The notes under the pieces were generated by a model. That model did not search any database. It was given only the letters and a program-made list of their open reading frames with translations, and was not told the origin of the DNA. Of a stretch of 64,000 nucleotides of DNA, positions 33,565 through 46,103 are shown in pieces. Within the stretch, counting starts at the first letter, position 1. Every line of letters begins with the position of its first letter. The translations under genes were made by a program, and so were the position numbers. Origin of the DNA: Streptomyces olivaceus (GTDB lineage Bacteria > Actinomycetota > Actinomycetes > Streptomycetales > Streptomycetaceae); the NCBI RefSeq assembly GCF_000721235.1, contig NZ_JOFH01000009.1, forward strand, positions 132,234-196,233, read 5' to 3'.

Positions 33565-33747
33565 CGGACTCCTGCATCCACTGCGTCCACGGGCGAGGCC
33601 AACTCACCACAGGGATCGACGGAGTTGGGCAGGGCCGGCCTCACGGCAAGCGCGTAGCCTGTCATGTCTCCGGCCCGGCTGACAAGCGTCGTGCGCCGGT
33701 TGTCCGCCGCCCTCGCGCGGGCGTGCGCCCGCCGCCCTCCGGGTCTC

Positions 33748-37195
<3,448 letters not shown>

Positions 37196-37199
<4 letters not shown>

Positions 37200-37324
37200 G
37201 ACGGATCACCGGCCGCGTCGGTGAGGTACGGGGGCTCCGTGTGGTACTCGGGCTTCGCCCGGTGCGCGGGTGCGCGTCGGCGCTGGTCCTCGCCGGGCGC
37301 GGGGGCGGTGTCCGTGTCGCTCAT
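37196..37324 (-). CDS. Small 42-residue protein coupled to the PEP-mutase-like gene
   Basis: Starts MSDTDTAPAPGEDQRRRAPA and ends DAAGDPS. It is hydrophilic, charged and probably disordered. Its TGA overlaps the GTG of the downstream gene by four bases, the arrangement used for translational coupling in this genome. No family recognised; the ribosome-binding site is weak. The overlap is the main support. Confidence 0.45.
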
Positions 37325-37391
37325 GCCCCGAACGGTAGGCGCCGGTCGCTTCGGCGGCGGCCGAACTGTCACCGCCGGACGCGGGAACGCG

Positions 37392-37439
37392 GCCTCCGGC
37401 GTCGCGTGCCTCCGGCGTCGGGTGCCTCCGGCGTCGCGG
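37392..37439. repeat. Three 16-bp tandem repeats
   Basis: GCCTCCGGCGTCGCGT and two near-identical copies run from 37392 to 37439, differing at one or two bases. They lie in the 223-bp gap between a small gene and the response-regulator stop. No stem-loop is formed by single units. Confidence 0.8.
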
Positions 37440-37547
37440 CCGTGGCATCCCGGCGGTGGCGTGGCAACGGTGGCGTCGCGGCACGGACTTCCGCTGCGGG
37501 CTGCGGGAGGAAACACCTGCGCCCGTGCACGCGGGACGCGGGACGCG

Positions 37548-38207
37548 TCAGGTCACCAACCCGTGGCGGTAGGCGTAGACGACCGCCTGCACGCGGTCGC
37601 GCAGGTCGAGCTTGGTCAGGATGCGGGAGACGAAGGTCTTGACGGTCTCCGGGCTGATCACCAGTTCCGCGGCGATCTCGCCGTTGGACAGGCCCTCCGC
37701 GATGAGGCGCAGGACCTCCGTCTCGCGGGGTGTCAGCGGGATCTCCCGCGCCGCGCCCTCGGCGGGCCGGATCCGCGCGGCGTACCGGCCGACCAGGCGG
37801 CGCGTCACGTCGGGGTCGAGCAGGGCCTGGCCCATGGCCACGGTGCGGATGCCGTGCAGCAGCCGGTCCGGCGGCGCGTCCTTGAGCAGGAAGCCGCTCG
37901 CGCCCGCGCGCAGCGCCTCGTACACGTACTCGTCGAGGTTGAACGTCGTCACCACGAGCACCTTGACGGGGTGGGCCACGCCCTCCCCGGCCAGGATCCG
38001 GGTGGCCGCGATGCCGTCGAGCACGGGCATGCGCACGTCCATCACCACGACGTCGGGCTTCACCTCGCCGGCCAGGTCCACCGCGGCCTGCCCGTCCCCG
38101 CACTGGCCGGCCACCTCCAGGTCGGGCTGGGCGTCGACGATCGTCGCGAGACCGGCGCGGATCATCACCTGGTCGTCGACGATCAGGACCCGGACCGGCG
38201 CGCTCAT
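37548..38207 (-). CDS. NarL-type response regulator
   Basis: The 219-residue protein has a receiver domain (VRVLIVDDQVMIRAGLATIV, acceptor Asp in DVVVMDVRMPVLDG, conserved Lys in GFLLKDAPP) and a LuxR helix-turn-helix (LTPRETEVLRLIAEGLSNGE; ISPETVKTFVSRILTKLDL). Its ATG overlaps the kinase stop by four bases, so it is the cognate partner. It is third in a coupled operon of CPBP protease, kinase and regulator. Targets unknown; the linked protease gene is a plausible one. Confidence 0.94.
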   Translation of the reverse strand: MSAPVRVLIVDDQVMIRAGLATIVDAQPDLEVAGQCGDGQAAVDLAGEVKPDVVVMDVRMPVLDGIAATRILAGEGVAHPVKVLVVTTFNLDEYVYEALRAGASGFLLKDAPPDRLLHGIRTVAMGQALLDPDVTRRLVGRYAARIRPAEGAAREIPLTPRETEVLRLIAEGLSNGEIAAELVISPETVKTFVSRILTKLDLRDRVQAVVYAYRHGLVT

Positions 38208-39361
38208 GCGACGCTCCCCCCGGGTATCCGCGCCCGGACGACGAAGCCGCCCCCGTCCCGGCGGCCCGCGCTGAACTGGCCGCCCAGGACGTCGACCCGC
38301 TCCTTGAGTCCGGCCAGTCCCCGTCCGCTGCCGCCGGGGGACGCCGCCCCCGTGCCCGAGCCGTCCGTGCCCACTTCCACCGTGATCTCCCTTTCGCCGT
38401 GGCGCACCAGGACCGAGGTGTTGCCGCCGTGGTCGTACTTGAGCGCGTTGGTCAGCGCCTCCTGCACCACGCGGTAGGCCACGAGGTCGGAACTGCCGGT
38501 CGAGGCGGCCGGGGTGCCCTCCTCGGTGAACTCCACGGGCTGCCCGGCCCGGCGCGTCTGCTCGACGAGCGTGAGCACCCGGCCGACGGGCGGCGTCCTG
38601 GGCTCGGCGGTGCCGTGGTCCGGGTTGAGCAGGTCGAGCAGGTGCCGCAGGTCGGTGATGGCGCGGCGGCCGGTGTCGCTGACGCCCGCCAGTGTCTCGT
38701 CGAGCCGCTCGGGCGCGGCGGTCAGGTACCGGGCCGCCTCGGACTGCACGACCATCGCCGTCACGTGGTGGGTCACCACGTCGTGCAACTCACGGGCGAT
38801 ACGGGCGCGTTCGGCGTTGCGGGCGTCCTCGGCGACCCGGCGCCGGCGGTCGGCCTCCGCGGCGCGGGCGGAGCGCATCCAGGCGCCGATGCCCCACACC
38901 AGGGCCAGCGTCAGGTAGAACGCCACGAACTCGATGACCGCTTCGCCCGGACCGCGCCGGTACATCTCGGCCGACAGGGCCGCGAACGCCACCGTGCCGC
39001 CGATCACGGTGGCGCGCCGGTGACGCTCCAGGTGCATACCGGCGCTCAGCAGGGCGATGGGCAGCATGGTGCCGGCGAAGAGGTGGTAGCCGCGGATCTG
39101 GTCGAGGGCGAAGCCGGCCGACACCAGCGCGAGGCACACCAGCGGCCACCGGCGGCGCACGGCGATCGGGACACACTGGAGCACGGCGGCGACGCCGGCC
39201 AGCGCGTCGGCGGGCCGGGTCGGCAGGCCGCCGAACTCCGTCCCGTGGCCCTGCAACGAGGGCAGCAGCGACGCGACGAGGAAGAGCAGCCCGAGCGGGA
39301 GGTCCCGGACCGTGACGTCGAGCCGGCGCCACAGTCCCAGGGCCCGTCGGCTGTCGATCAT
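38204..39361 (-). CDS. HisKA_3 sensor histidine kinase
   Basis: The 385-residue protein has about five membrane helices with short loops (LPLGLLFLVASLLPSLQGHG; WPLVCLALVSAGFALDQIRG; EFVAFYLTLALVWGIGAWM). The phospho-His is in ARIARELHDVVTHHVTAMVV. The ATPase has an N box (QEALTNALKYDHGG), TDGSGTG and GRGLAGLKERVDVLGG. It resembles DesK-type kinases that sense the membrane or a membrane ligand. The start overlaps the CPBP protease stop by four bases (ATGA), and the downstream regulator is similarly coupled. Confidence 0.93.
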   Translation of the reverse strand: MIDSRRALGLWRRLDVTVRDLPLGLLFLVASLLPSLQGHGTEFGGLPTRPADALAGVAAVLQCVPIAVRRRWPLVCLALVSAGFALDQIRGYHLFAGTMLPIALLSAGMHLERHRRATVIGGTVAFAALSAEMYRRGPGEAVIEFVAFYLTLALVWGIGAWMRSARAAEADRRRRVAEDARNAERARIARELHDVVTHHVTAMVVQSEAARYLTAAPERLDETLAGVSDTGRRAITDLRHLLDLLNPDHGTAEPRTPPVGRVLTLVEQTRRAGQPVEFTEEGTPAASTGSSDLVAYRVVQEALTNALKYDHGGNTSVLVRHGEREITVEVGTDGSGTGAASPGGSGRGLAGLKERVDVLGGQFSAGRRDGGGFVVRARIPGGSVA

Positions 39362-40209
39362 CGGGGCAGTGTAGCGGTCGAGTTGGCCGCGGCGGCCGCG
39401 CGGGCCGCCCGCCGGGCGCCGAACGGGACGATGTTGCCCCGCCGGTGGGCCAGCCACAGGAACACCAGCGTCAGCAGCATCCCGAAGCCCACCGAGTACA
39501 CGCTGCCCTCCGGCCCGAAGTCGCCGCCGGTGAGCAGCTCGGGGCCCGACATGGTGGCGTCCAGCAGTCCCTTGTTGTCGCCGTTGCCGGAGACCACGAC
39601 GCTGAAGACGCCGGCCGCGGCGAAGTTCCAGCCGAAGTGCACGCCGATCGTCAGCCACAGGTTGCGGGTGGCGGCGTACGCGGCGGCGAGCATGAACCCG
39701 GCCTCGACGGCGATGGCGACGGCACCCCACAGGGTCGCGTCCTCGTTCAGCAGGTGCGAGAGGCCGAACACGATGCCGCTCAGGAGCAGCGCGAGGTACG
39801 TGCCGATGTGCTCCTCGACGATCCGGAAGATGACACCCCGGTACACGACCTCCTCGGTCGCGGCGGCGCCGGCCATGAAGCCGACGAGCCCGATCGCGCC
39901 CTGCACCGAGCCCAGGCCGTCGACCTCGTAGTACCCGGCGGCGAAGAGGTTCGTCATGACGGCCGCGAACATGCCGAAGCCGATCAGGGTTCCCCAGCCG
40001 ACCTTGGAAACGGCGCCCTTCGGAGCAACGTCCAGGGCCTGACGCCGCTCGGTCCGCCGCACCACCCAGGCGTACACGAACACGATCAGCGCGGCCGCCG
40101 TGAGACCGACGACCAGCGAGAGCCAGTCGTTGTCCTGTACCGCCTGCATGGTGAGACCACCAACGGCGTAGGCCGCCAGTACGGCCAGGAACTGCCACAC
40201 GAATCTCAC
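39358..40209 (-). CDS. CPBP-family intramembrane glutamic endopeptidase
   Basis: A GTG behind AGAGGAG gives a 283-residue polytopic protein. The CPBP (Abi) signature is present: EEVVYRG with the catalytic Glu pair, FGLSHLL with the His, and a second His in GVHFGWN. Bacterial relatives process membrane proteins, prenylated substrates or peptides, and some confer bacteriocin self-immunity. Being first in an operon with a membrane kinase and its regulator suggests it cleaves a membrane signal component or is itself controlled by that pair (inference). Confidence 0.9.
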   Translation of the reverse strand: MRFVWQFLAVLAAYAVGGLTMQAVQDNDWLSLVVGLTAAALIVFVYAWVVRRTERRQALDVAPKGAVSKVGWGTLIGFGMFAAVMTNLFAAGYYEVDGLGSVQGAIGLVGFMAGAAATEEVVYRGVIFRIVEEHIGTYLALLLSGIVFGLSHLLNEDATLWGAVAIAVEAGFMLAAAYAATRNLWLTIGVHFGWNFAAAGVFSVVVSGNGDNKGLLDATMSGPELLTGGDFGPEGSVYSVGFGMLLTLVFLWLAHRRGNIVPFGARRAARAAAAANSTATLPR

Positions 40210-40369
40210 GTGAACTCCTCTGTCGGGCCCGGGACTCGGGTGCCGCGGGCTGCCATGGACGCTACGGACCGGGCGGCCTGAGATCGTCACCTCACGGTGG
40301 ACACCTGGCTGTAGCTCGCACGGGGGACAAGGCGGGTGCGCCGGGCCCGGAAAGCCGTAGCCTGCGGTC

Positions 40370-41284
40370 ATGACCAGCGACTTCGCCGCCGCCCTCGCCG
40401 CCGGACCGCTCGTGCTCGACGGCGGTATGTCCAACCAGCTGGAGGCAGCCGGGCACGACTTGGGGGACGAGCTGTGGTCGGCGCGGCTGCTGGCCGAGGA
40501 TCCCGGAGCGATCACGGCGGCCCACCTCGCCTACTTCGAGGCGGGCGCGGACGTGGCGATCACCGCGAGCTACCAGGCCACCTTCGAGGGCTTCGCCCGG
40601 CGCGGCGTGGGACGGGAGCGGGCCGCCGAACTCCTGGCGCTCAGTGTGGAGTCGGCCCGCGAGGCCGCCCGCCGGGCACAGGCGCGCCGACCGGACCGCG
40701 CCCTGTGGGTGGCGGCGTCCGCGGGCCCGTACGGGGCGATGCTGGCCGACGGCTCGGAGTACCGGGGCCGCTACGGACTCGACGCGGGTGAGCTGGAGCG
40801 CTTCCACCGGCCGCGCCTGGAGGTGCTGGCCGCCGCGCGGCCCGACGTCCTGGCGCTGGAGACGGTTCCGGACACCGAGGAAGCGGTGGCGCTGCTGCGG
40901 GCGGTGCGCGGACTGGGCGTGCCCGCCTGGCTGTCGTACACCGTCGCGGGCGGTCGCACCCGCGCGGGGCAGCCGTTGGCGGAGGCCTTCGCCGTGGCCG
41001 CCGACGCGGACGAGGTGGTCGCGGTCGGCGTCAACTGCTGCTCCCCCGCCGACGTGTCCGACGCGGTCGCCACGGCCGCCCGGGTCACCGGCAAGCCCGT
41101 CGTGGCGTATCCCAACAGCGGAGAGGCGTGGGACGCGGGGAGCCGTGCCTGGCGGGGGCGTTCGTCGTTCCCGGTCGACCGGGTGCGGGACTGGCGGGAG
41201 CGGGGCGCCCGGCTGATCGGCGGCTGCTGCCGGGTGGGGCCCGGCACGATCACGTCGATCGCGCGGGCGTTGTCCCGGGATTGA
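40370..41284 (+). CDS. mmuM: Homocysteine S-methyltransferase
   Basis: The 304-residue protein has the betaine-homocysteine methyltransferase fold: LVLDGGMSNQLEAAGHDLGD, ITASYQATFEGFARRG, and the zinc-binding cysteines in GVNCCSP and the C-terminal LIGGCCRVGP. It makes methionine from homocysteine using S-methylmethionine or SAM. Standalone, about 160 bases from the divergent CPBP gene. Confidence 0.93.
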   Translation: MTSDFAAALAAGPLVLDGGMSNQLEAAGHDLGDELWSARLLAEDPGAITAAHLAYFEAGADVAITASYQATFEGFARRGVGRERAAELLALSVESAREAARRAQARRPDRALWVAASAGPYGAMLADGSEYRGRYGLDAGELERFHRPRLEVLAAARPDVLALETVPDTEEAVALLRAVRGLGVPAWLSYTVAGGRTRAGQPLAEAFAVAADADEVVAVGVNCCSPADVSDAVATAARVTGKPVVAYPNSGEAWDAGSRAWRGRSSFPVDRVRDWRERGARLIGGCCRVGPGTITSIARALSRD

Positions 41285-41352
41285 CCGGTGCGGCATGTGC
41301 CAAGATGGCAGTGAACAGGCGTTCGGGGGAGACGCGTCCAGCGGGGGACTGC

Positions 41353-42441
41353 ATGAGACACGGGGAACGGACGGGGCCAGGGGGACAGTCATCGTCCGGG
41401 CGGCGGCCTGGGCACGCGGGGCCGCCGGCGGAACATACGGAACGACCCGGCCACATGGAACGGCCGGAGCACCCGGAACAGCCGGGGCACCCTGAACTGC
41501 CGGGGCACCGGCCGGTGTCGGGGGCGGTGGTCGCGGCCGGAGTGGTCGGGCTGCTGGCCGTCGCCGCGCTGGCGCTGCGGCCCGCGGAGGCGCTGCTGCA
41601 CTCCGGCAAGGGGCCGCTCGGCCGCTTGGGCATCGTGACCATCGCGGCGGCCGTCGCCTGGACGTTCGGGACCATGCTGGTCGTGCAGCGCCTGAGGCCC
41701 CGATTCGGCGCGGACCGCATGTCGCTGCCGCCGGTCGAGGAGCGGCTGCGCGAGGCCGCCGGCCCGCTGCTGCTCGCCGCGGCGGGCGCGGTCGGGGTCC
41801 TGACCCTGGTCCTGCACGGGTTCACGCGCGACAGCACGATCTCGGTCCCGCAGCCCGCCGTCCCGACGGTGGTACCCAGCCCGTCGGCCTCCGCCGAAAC
41901 CGTGCCGCCGCAGGACACGGGGGACTCGGGGTTCTCCGTGCCGCTGCACCTCGTACTCGGCCTGCTGGCCGCGCTCGTCCTCGTCCTCGTCGTGCTGGCC
42001 GTCGTACGGCGGCTGCGGCGGTTCGGGCTGAGGATGCCGCAGCTCCCCGGCCCGGCGGGAGCGGTGCCGGAGGACGAGGACGCGCGCCTGCTCCTGTCCG
42101 CGGTGCGGTCGGGCCGCCGGGCCCTCGCCGACACCGGCGCCGACGCCCGTGCCGCCGTCATCGCCTGCTACGCCGCCATGGAGGACGCCCTCGTCGCGTC
42201 CGGCGTGCCGCGGCACGCCTCCGACAGCCCCGCCGACCTGCTGACCCGCACCGCCGAGGCGGGTCTCGCGCCGGGCCGGGCCGCGCCGCGGCTGGCCGCG
42301 CTGTTCCGCGAGGCCCGGTACTCCTCGCACCCGATGGACGCCTCGCACCGGGAGACCGCCGCGGACGCCCTGGAGGAGATCGCGTCGCTGCTGCGGGACC
42401 GCGCGGCGGCGGGCGGCCGGGAGCCGGAGGCCGGACGGTGA
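41353..42441 (+). CDS. DUF4129 membrane protein
   Basis: The 362-residue protein starts MRHGERTGPGGQSSSGRRPG and has a repetitive Pro/His/Glu N-terminus (units like ERPGHMERPEHPEQPGH). Three membrane helices follow (VVAAGVVGLLAVAALAL; LLLAAAGAVGVLTLVLHGF; LHLVLGLLAALVLVLVVLAV). The cytoplasmic C-terminal DUF4129 domain contains VIACYAAMEDALVASGVPRH, then PADLLTRTAEAG and FREARYSSHPM. DUF4129 proteins accompany MoxR/DUF58 systems and often a transglutaminase. First gene of a five-gene overlapping operon. Confidence 0.85.
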   Translation: MRHGERTGPGGQSSSGRRPGHAGPPAEHTERPGHMERPEHPEQPGHPELPGHRPVSGAVVAAGVVGLLAVAALALRPAEALLHSGKGPLGRLGIVTIAAAVAWTFGTMLVVQRLRPRFGADRMSLPPVEERLREAAGPLLLAAAGAVGVLTLVLHGFTRDSTISVPQPAVPTVVPSPSASAETVPPQDTGDSGFSVPLHLVLGLLAALVLVLVVLAVVRRLRRFGLRMPQLPGPAGAVPEDEDARLLLSAVRSGRRALADTGADARAAVIACYAAMEDALVASGVPRHASDSPADLLTRTAEAGLAPGRAAPRLAALFREARYSSHPMDASHRETAADALEEIASLLRDRAAAGGREPEAGR

Positions 42442-43082
42442 CCCGCGCCGCGGACGGGACGACGGCGACGGGGGTACGCGAGGACCGCATGCTCAGTCTG
42501 GGGCGGCTGGCGTGGCTGTGCGGCGCGGTCGCCGGGTCCGGCGTGCTGCTCGTCCTCCTCCTCGACGGTTGGGCGGCGGCCGGCGCCCTCGTGGCCCTCC
42601 TCGTCGCCGCCGCGCTGCTCGTCGCCCGGTACGCCGCCGGGGCCGGCGCCCTCGACTTCGGGCACCGGCACGAGGTGTGGCTGCTGCGGACCCGCGTACC
42701 GGGCATGGGCGAGTGGCGCCGGAACCTGCGGACCGCCACGGGCTCCGACGGCGCCCTCTACTACCGCGCGGTGCTCCGCCCCGAACTGCGCCGCCTGTAC
42801 GCCGCCGCGCTCGCCGAGCACCACCACGTCTCGCTCGACCAGCAGCCGGAGCGGGCCGCCGAGTTGATCGGCCCGGACCTGTGGCCGTGGCTCGGTTTCG
42901 AGACCCCGCACACCGGGCCGGACGGGGAGGTCCCCGTCGACGCGCTGCGCCGCCTGGTCGACCGCCTGGAAACGCTCAACGCACCCCGCGGCCCCCGTAC
43001 CGGCGACCCCGGTACCGGCGACCCTCGCACTGACAACTCTCGTACTGGTGACCCTCGTACTGGTAAGGACACAGCGACGTGA
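42438..43082 (+). CDS. Membrane protein of the MoxR/DUF58 operon
   Basis: The 214-residue protein starts at a GTG overlapping the DUF4129 stop. Two membrane helices (LAWLCGAVAGSGVLLVLLLD; GALVALLVAAALLVARYAAG) lead to a cytoplasmic domain with REWL-like and helical segments (LYYRAVLRPELRRLYAAALA). The tail is a repeat of TGDP/TDN units encoded by 12-15-bp DNA repeats at about 43003-43070. I know no named family; its place between DUF4129 and MoxR is common in Streptomyces. Confidence 0.75.
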   Translation: MTRAADGTTATGVREDRMLSLGRLAWLCGAVAGSGVLLVLLLDGWAAAGALVALLVAAALLVARYAAGAGALDFGHRHEVWLLRTRVPGMGEWRRNLRTATGSDGALYYRAVLRPELRRLYAAALAEHHHVSLDQQPERAAELIGPDLWPWLGFETPHTGPDGEVPVDALRRLVDRLETLNAPRGPRTGDPGTGDPRTDNSRTGDPRTGKDTAT

Positions 43083-44080
43083 CGACTGACCACCCCACGC
43101 CCCGGCCGCGCACCGCGGAACAGGTCGGCGAGCAGGCCCGTGCAGTACTGCGCGAGATCGGCCGTGCCGTGGTCGGCAAGCCGGACGCCCTCGAGCTGGT
43201 GATGCTGGGTGTGCTGGCCCGCGGGCACGTGCTGGTCGAGGACCTCCCGGGCCTCGGCAAGACGCTGCTCGCGCGGTCCTTCGCGACGACACTCGGACTG
43301 GACTTCCGCCGGATCCAGTTCACGCCCGACCTGCTGCCGTCGGACGTCACCGGAACGCCGCTGTACGACCAGCGCACCGGCGAGATGGTGTTCCACCCCG
43401 GCCCGGTCTTCACGCACCTCCTGCTCGCCGACGAGATCAACCGGACGCCGCCCAAGACGCAGGCCGCGCTGCTCGAGGCGATGGCCGAGTCCCAGGTGAC
43501 CGTGGACGGCGAGACCCGCCCGCTCGCCGACCCGTTCCTGGTGATAGCCACCGCCAACCCGGTGGAGTACGAGGGCACGTACTCGCTGCCCGAGGCCCAG
43601 CTCGACCGGTTCCAACTGCGAGTGCGGATGGGTTACTTGACCGCGCCGGAGGAGCTGGCGATGCTGCGGGCGCGGGTCGACCGGGCGGCGCCCGAGGCCG
43701 CACTCGAACGGCTCGCGGGACCGGAGGACGTCGTGGCGTGGCGGTCCGTCGTGGAGCGCGTGGAGATCGACGACGACCTGCTGGAGTACGCCGTCGCCCT
43801 GGTCGGCGCGACCCGCGAGCACCCGCAGATCAGCATCGGCGCCTCGCCGCGCGGCGGACTCGCCCTGGTCCAACTGGCCCGCGCCCGCGCCGTGCTGGAC
43901 GGCCGCGACTACGTCGTCCCGGAGGACGTCAAGAGCCTCGCCGTGCCGGCACTGGCCCACCGGGTGTCGCTGCGGCCGGAGTTGTGGGTGCGAGAGATGT
44001 CCACGGACGACGTGCTGCGCGAGATCGTCGACGGTGTCGGTACACCGACGACGCGGCGCACCGCCCCCGTACCGTCGTGA
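43079..44080 (+). CDS. MoxR-family AAA+ ATPase
   Basis: The 333-residue protein begins at a GTG with AAGGA eight bases upstream, overlapping the previous stop by four. It has Walker A (LVEDLPGLGKTLLARSFA), Walker B (HLLLADEINRTPPKTQAALL), sensor 1 (FLVIATANPVEYEGTYSLPE) and the MoxR lid. MoxR ATPases are chaperones that work with von Willebrand-type or DUF58 partners, here encoded immediately downstream. Confidence 0.95.
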   Translation: MTTDHPTPRPRTAEQVGEQARAVLREIGRAVVGKPDALELVMLGVLARGHVLVEDLPGLGKTLLARSFATTLGLDFRRIQFTPDLLPSDVTGTPLYDQRTGEMVFHPGPVFTHLLLADEINRTPPKTQAALLEAMAESQVTVDGETRPLADPFLVIATANPVEYEGTYSLPEAQLDRFQLRVRMGYLTAPEELAMLRARVDRAAPEAALERLAGPEDVVAWRSVVERVEIDDDLLEYAVALVGATREHPQISIGASPRGGLALVQLARARAVLDGRDYVVPEDVKSLAVPALAHRVSLRPELWVREMSTDDVLREIVDGVGTPTTRRTAPVPS

Positions 44081-45525
44081 CCGCACCCGAGTCCGCACCC
44101 GCCCCCGGGCCCACGCGGGCGGCCGGCGCCCCGGCACCACCCGGGACTCCCGTGCCACCCGCCACTCCCCCGCGACCCGCCACCGCCGCCCCCGGGCCGC
44201 GGCAGCCGGCCCCCGCGGTGGTACGCGCCCTGGAGGGACGCACCTCCCCCGCCCAGCCGCCCTCCCCGCCGCCCGACGGGCCGCGCCCCGGCGAGCGGAC
44301 GCTGCGGCTGCTGGCCGTCGCCGCGATCGCGCTGTCCGCCGCACTGGTGACCGGCCATGCGTGGCTGTTCGCGCTCGCGGCGGCGCCGCTGGTACTGCTG
44401 GCGCTCGCCCTGCCGCGCGCGTACGCCCGTCGGATCGAGACGTCGGCGACCGTCGAGCCGGCCCGCTGCTTCGAGGGCGACACCGTCACCCTGCGCATCG
44501 CGGTGGCCCACGACGGGGACGCCGTCCGCCTCGACCCCGGCGTCACCCTCGGCCCGGGCCTCGGTCTCGACGAGGTGGTCGTCGGCTCCGCGTCGGTGAC
44601 GCTGCGCCACACCGCGCTGCACTGGGGACGCTGGTCGCTGGGCCCGGTGGATCTCGACGTGTACGACGCCGGGGGCACCGTGCGCCGCACCGTGCGGGTC
44701 GAGGCGGCCGAGGTGTCGGTGTTCCCGCGGGCGACCGGGGCCCGCTTCACGCCGATCCCGGCGCGGCTGCCACAGCGGCTCGGCGAGCACGCCTCGCCGC
44801 AGACCGGCGAGGGGGTCGAGGTCATCGGGGTGGCGCCCTGGGTGCCCGGGGAGCGGCAGCGGCGCATCCACTGGCCGTCGACGACCCGGCGCGGGAGCAT
44901 CCAGCTGCACCGGTTCGCGGCCGAACGGGCCGCCGACGCGGTGATGCTGATCGACGCGTTCGGGGACGTAGTCGACCCGGCAACCGGGGTGTCGTCCCTG
45001 GACGAGACGGTGCGGGCCGCCTCCGGACTGGCCCGTGCCTATCTGCGCACCCACGACCGGGTCGGCGTCGTCTCGACCGGCGGCACCACCCGCTGGCTGG
45101 CGCCGGGCACCGGGGACGCGGCGTTCTACCGCATCGTCGAGAGCGTCCTCGACGTCCGCAAGGACCGGCGGTTCGACGGACCCGGCCTCGAACGGGTGCC
45201 GCCGCCCGCGCTGCCGGAGGGGGCGCTCGTGTACGTGTTCACTCCGCTCAGCGACGCGCGCATCCTGGACGTGCTGCGGGATCTCCGGTCGCGGGGCCGC
45301 CGCCCGGTCGTCGTGGAGATCCCCAGCGGCGATCCGCAGGTCGAGGACGGGGACGAGGCCGGCGAGTTGGGGCTGCGGCTGTGGCGCGCGGAGCGGGACG
45401 CGATGCGCTTCACGCTGCGGGACAGCGGGGTGCCGGTGGTGCGGCACGCCGTGGGTGAGTCACTGGATCTGGCGCTGGCCCCGCTGCTGTCGGGGCGGGT
45501 CGGCGGGAGGGGGCGCGCGGGATGA
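44077..45525 (+). CDS. DUF58 domain protein (MoxR partner)
   Basis: The 482-residue product of a GTG overlapping the moxR stop. A Pro-rich N-terminus of about 65 residues precedes two close membrane helices (LLAVAAIALSAALVTGHAWL; FALAAAPLVLLALALP). A beta-rich domain and the DUF58/vWA-like core follow, with EVIGVAPWVPGERQRRIHWP, STTRRGSIQLHRF and ADAVMLIDAFGDVVD, which echoes a metal-ion-dependent adhesion site. DUF58 proteins pair with MoxR ATPases in envelope or stress functions; the exact role here is unknown. Confidence 0.9.
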   Translation: MTAPESAPAPGPTRAAGAPAPPGTPVPPATPPRPATAAPGPRQPAPAVVRALEGRTSPAQPPSPPPDGPRPGERTLRLLAVAAIALSAALVTGHAWLFALAAAPLVLLALALPRAYARRIETSATVEPARCFEGDTVTLRIAVAHDGDAVRLDPGVTLGPGLGLDEVVVGSASVTLRHTALHWGRWSLGPVDLDVYDAGGTVRRTVRVEAAEVSVFPRATGARFTPIPARLPQRLGEHASPQTGEGVEVIGVAPWVPGERQRRIHWPSTTRRGSIQLHRFAAERAADAVMLIDAFGDVVDPATGVSSLDETVRAASGLARAYLRTHDRVGVVSTGGTTRWLAPGTGDAAFYRIVESVLDVRKDRRFDGPGLERVPPPALPEGALVYVFTPLSDARILDVLRDLRSRGRRPVVVEIPSGDPQVEDGDEAGELGLRLWRAERDAMRFTLRDSGVPVVRHAVGESLDLALAPLLSGRVGGRGRAG

Positions 45526-46103
45526 CGACGGCGACGGCGCCGGACAGACGGGTGGGGCTGCGGGAGTACCTGGGCTACTGGGTCGGCACCCTGCCGGTGC
45601 GGGTGATCGCGGTGGCGGCCGTAGTGATGGCGTGGCGGCCGTGGTCGGCAGTAAGCACGGCGGGCGACGCGGTGGTGCCCGGCTGCGTGGTCGCGTTCGC
45701 GGTGTGGGCGGCGCCCGCCCTTGACCGGCGGCCGTCGCTGCGGTCCGCCCGGTGGTCCTACCGGCTGGAGCACCACCGGACGACCCTGCTGGCGGGGAGC
45801 GTCGTGGTGCTCGCGGCCTTCGGTGAACCGACCTGGTGGGAGGGGGCGTCGGTGGTGGTGCTGCTGGTGGCCTACCTGATGACGAGTGAGACCTGGCCGT
45901 GGCGCCGGGGGCGCGGGACGGCCCGCGTGTGGGTGGAGGCGACGGCGGCCTGTGCCGGGGCCGGTGTGGTGGCGGCCGCGGCGGCGGCACCGGTGACCGG
46001 GACCGGTTCGGGCCTCGGGCGGGTGATCGCGGCCGGCGCGGTGGCGGCCCTCGCGGTGGCCGGCGGCGCGCTGCTGCGCTCCCGGTGGCGGGGCGTCGGA
46101 TAA
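45522..46103 (+). CDS. Polytopic membrane protein, last gene of the MoxR/DUF58 operon
   Basis: The 193-residue protein starts in an ATGA overlap with the DUF58 gene. It contains five or six predicted membrane helices (for example GDAVVPGCVVAFAVWAAPAL; VEATAACAGAGVVAAAAAAP) and few polar loops. No family recognised. Coupled translation suggests it belongs to the same complex. Confidence 0.75.
   Translation: MTTATAPDRRVGLREYLGYWVGTLPVRVIAVAAVVMAWRPWSAVSTAGDAVVPGCVVAFAVWAAPALDRRPSLRSARWSYRLEHHRTTLLAGSVVVLAAFGEPTWWEGASVVVLLVAYLMTSETWPWRRGRGTARVWVEATAACAGAGVVAAAAAAPVTGTGSGLGRVIAAGAVAALAVAGGALLRSRWRGVG

Noticed and set aside
39358..40209. CPBP protease as immunity for the lanthipeptide
   Set aside because: It lies about 13 kb away in its own operon with a two-component system.
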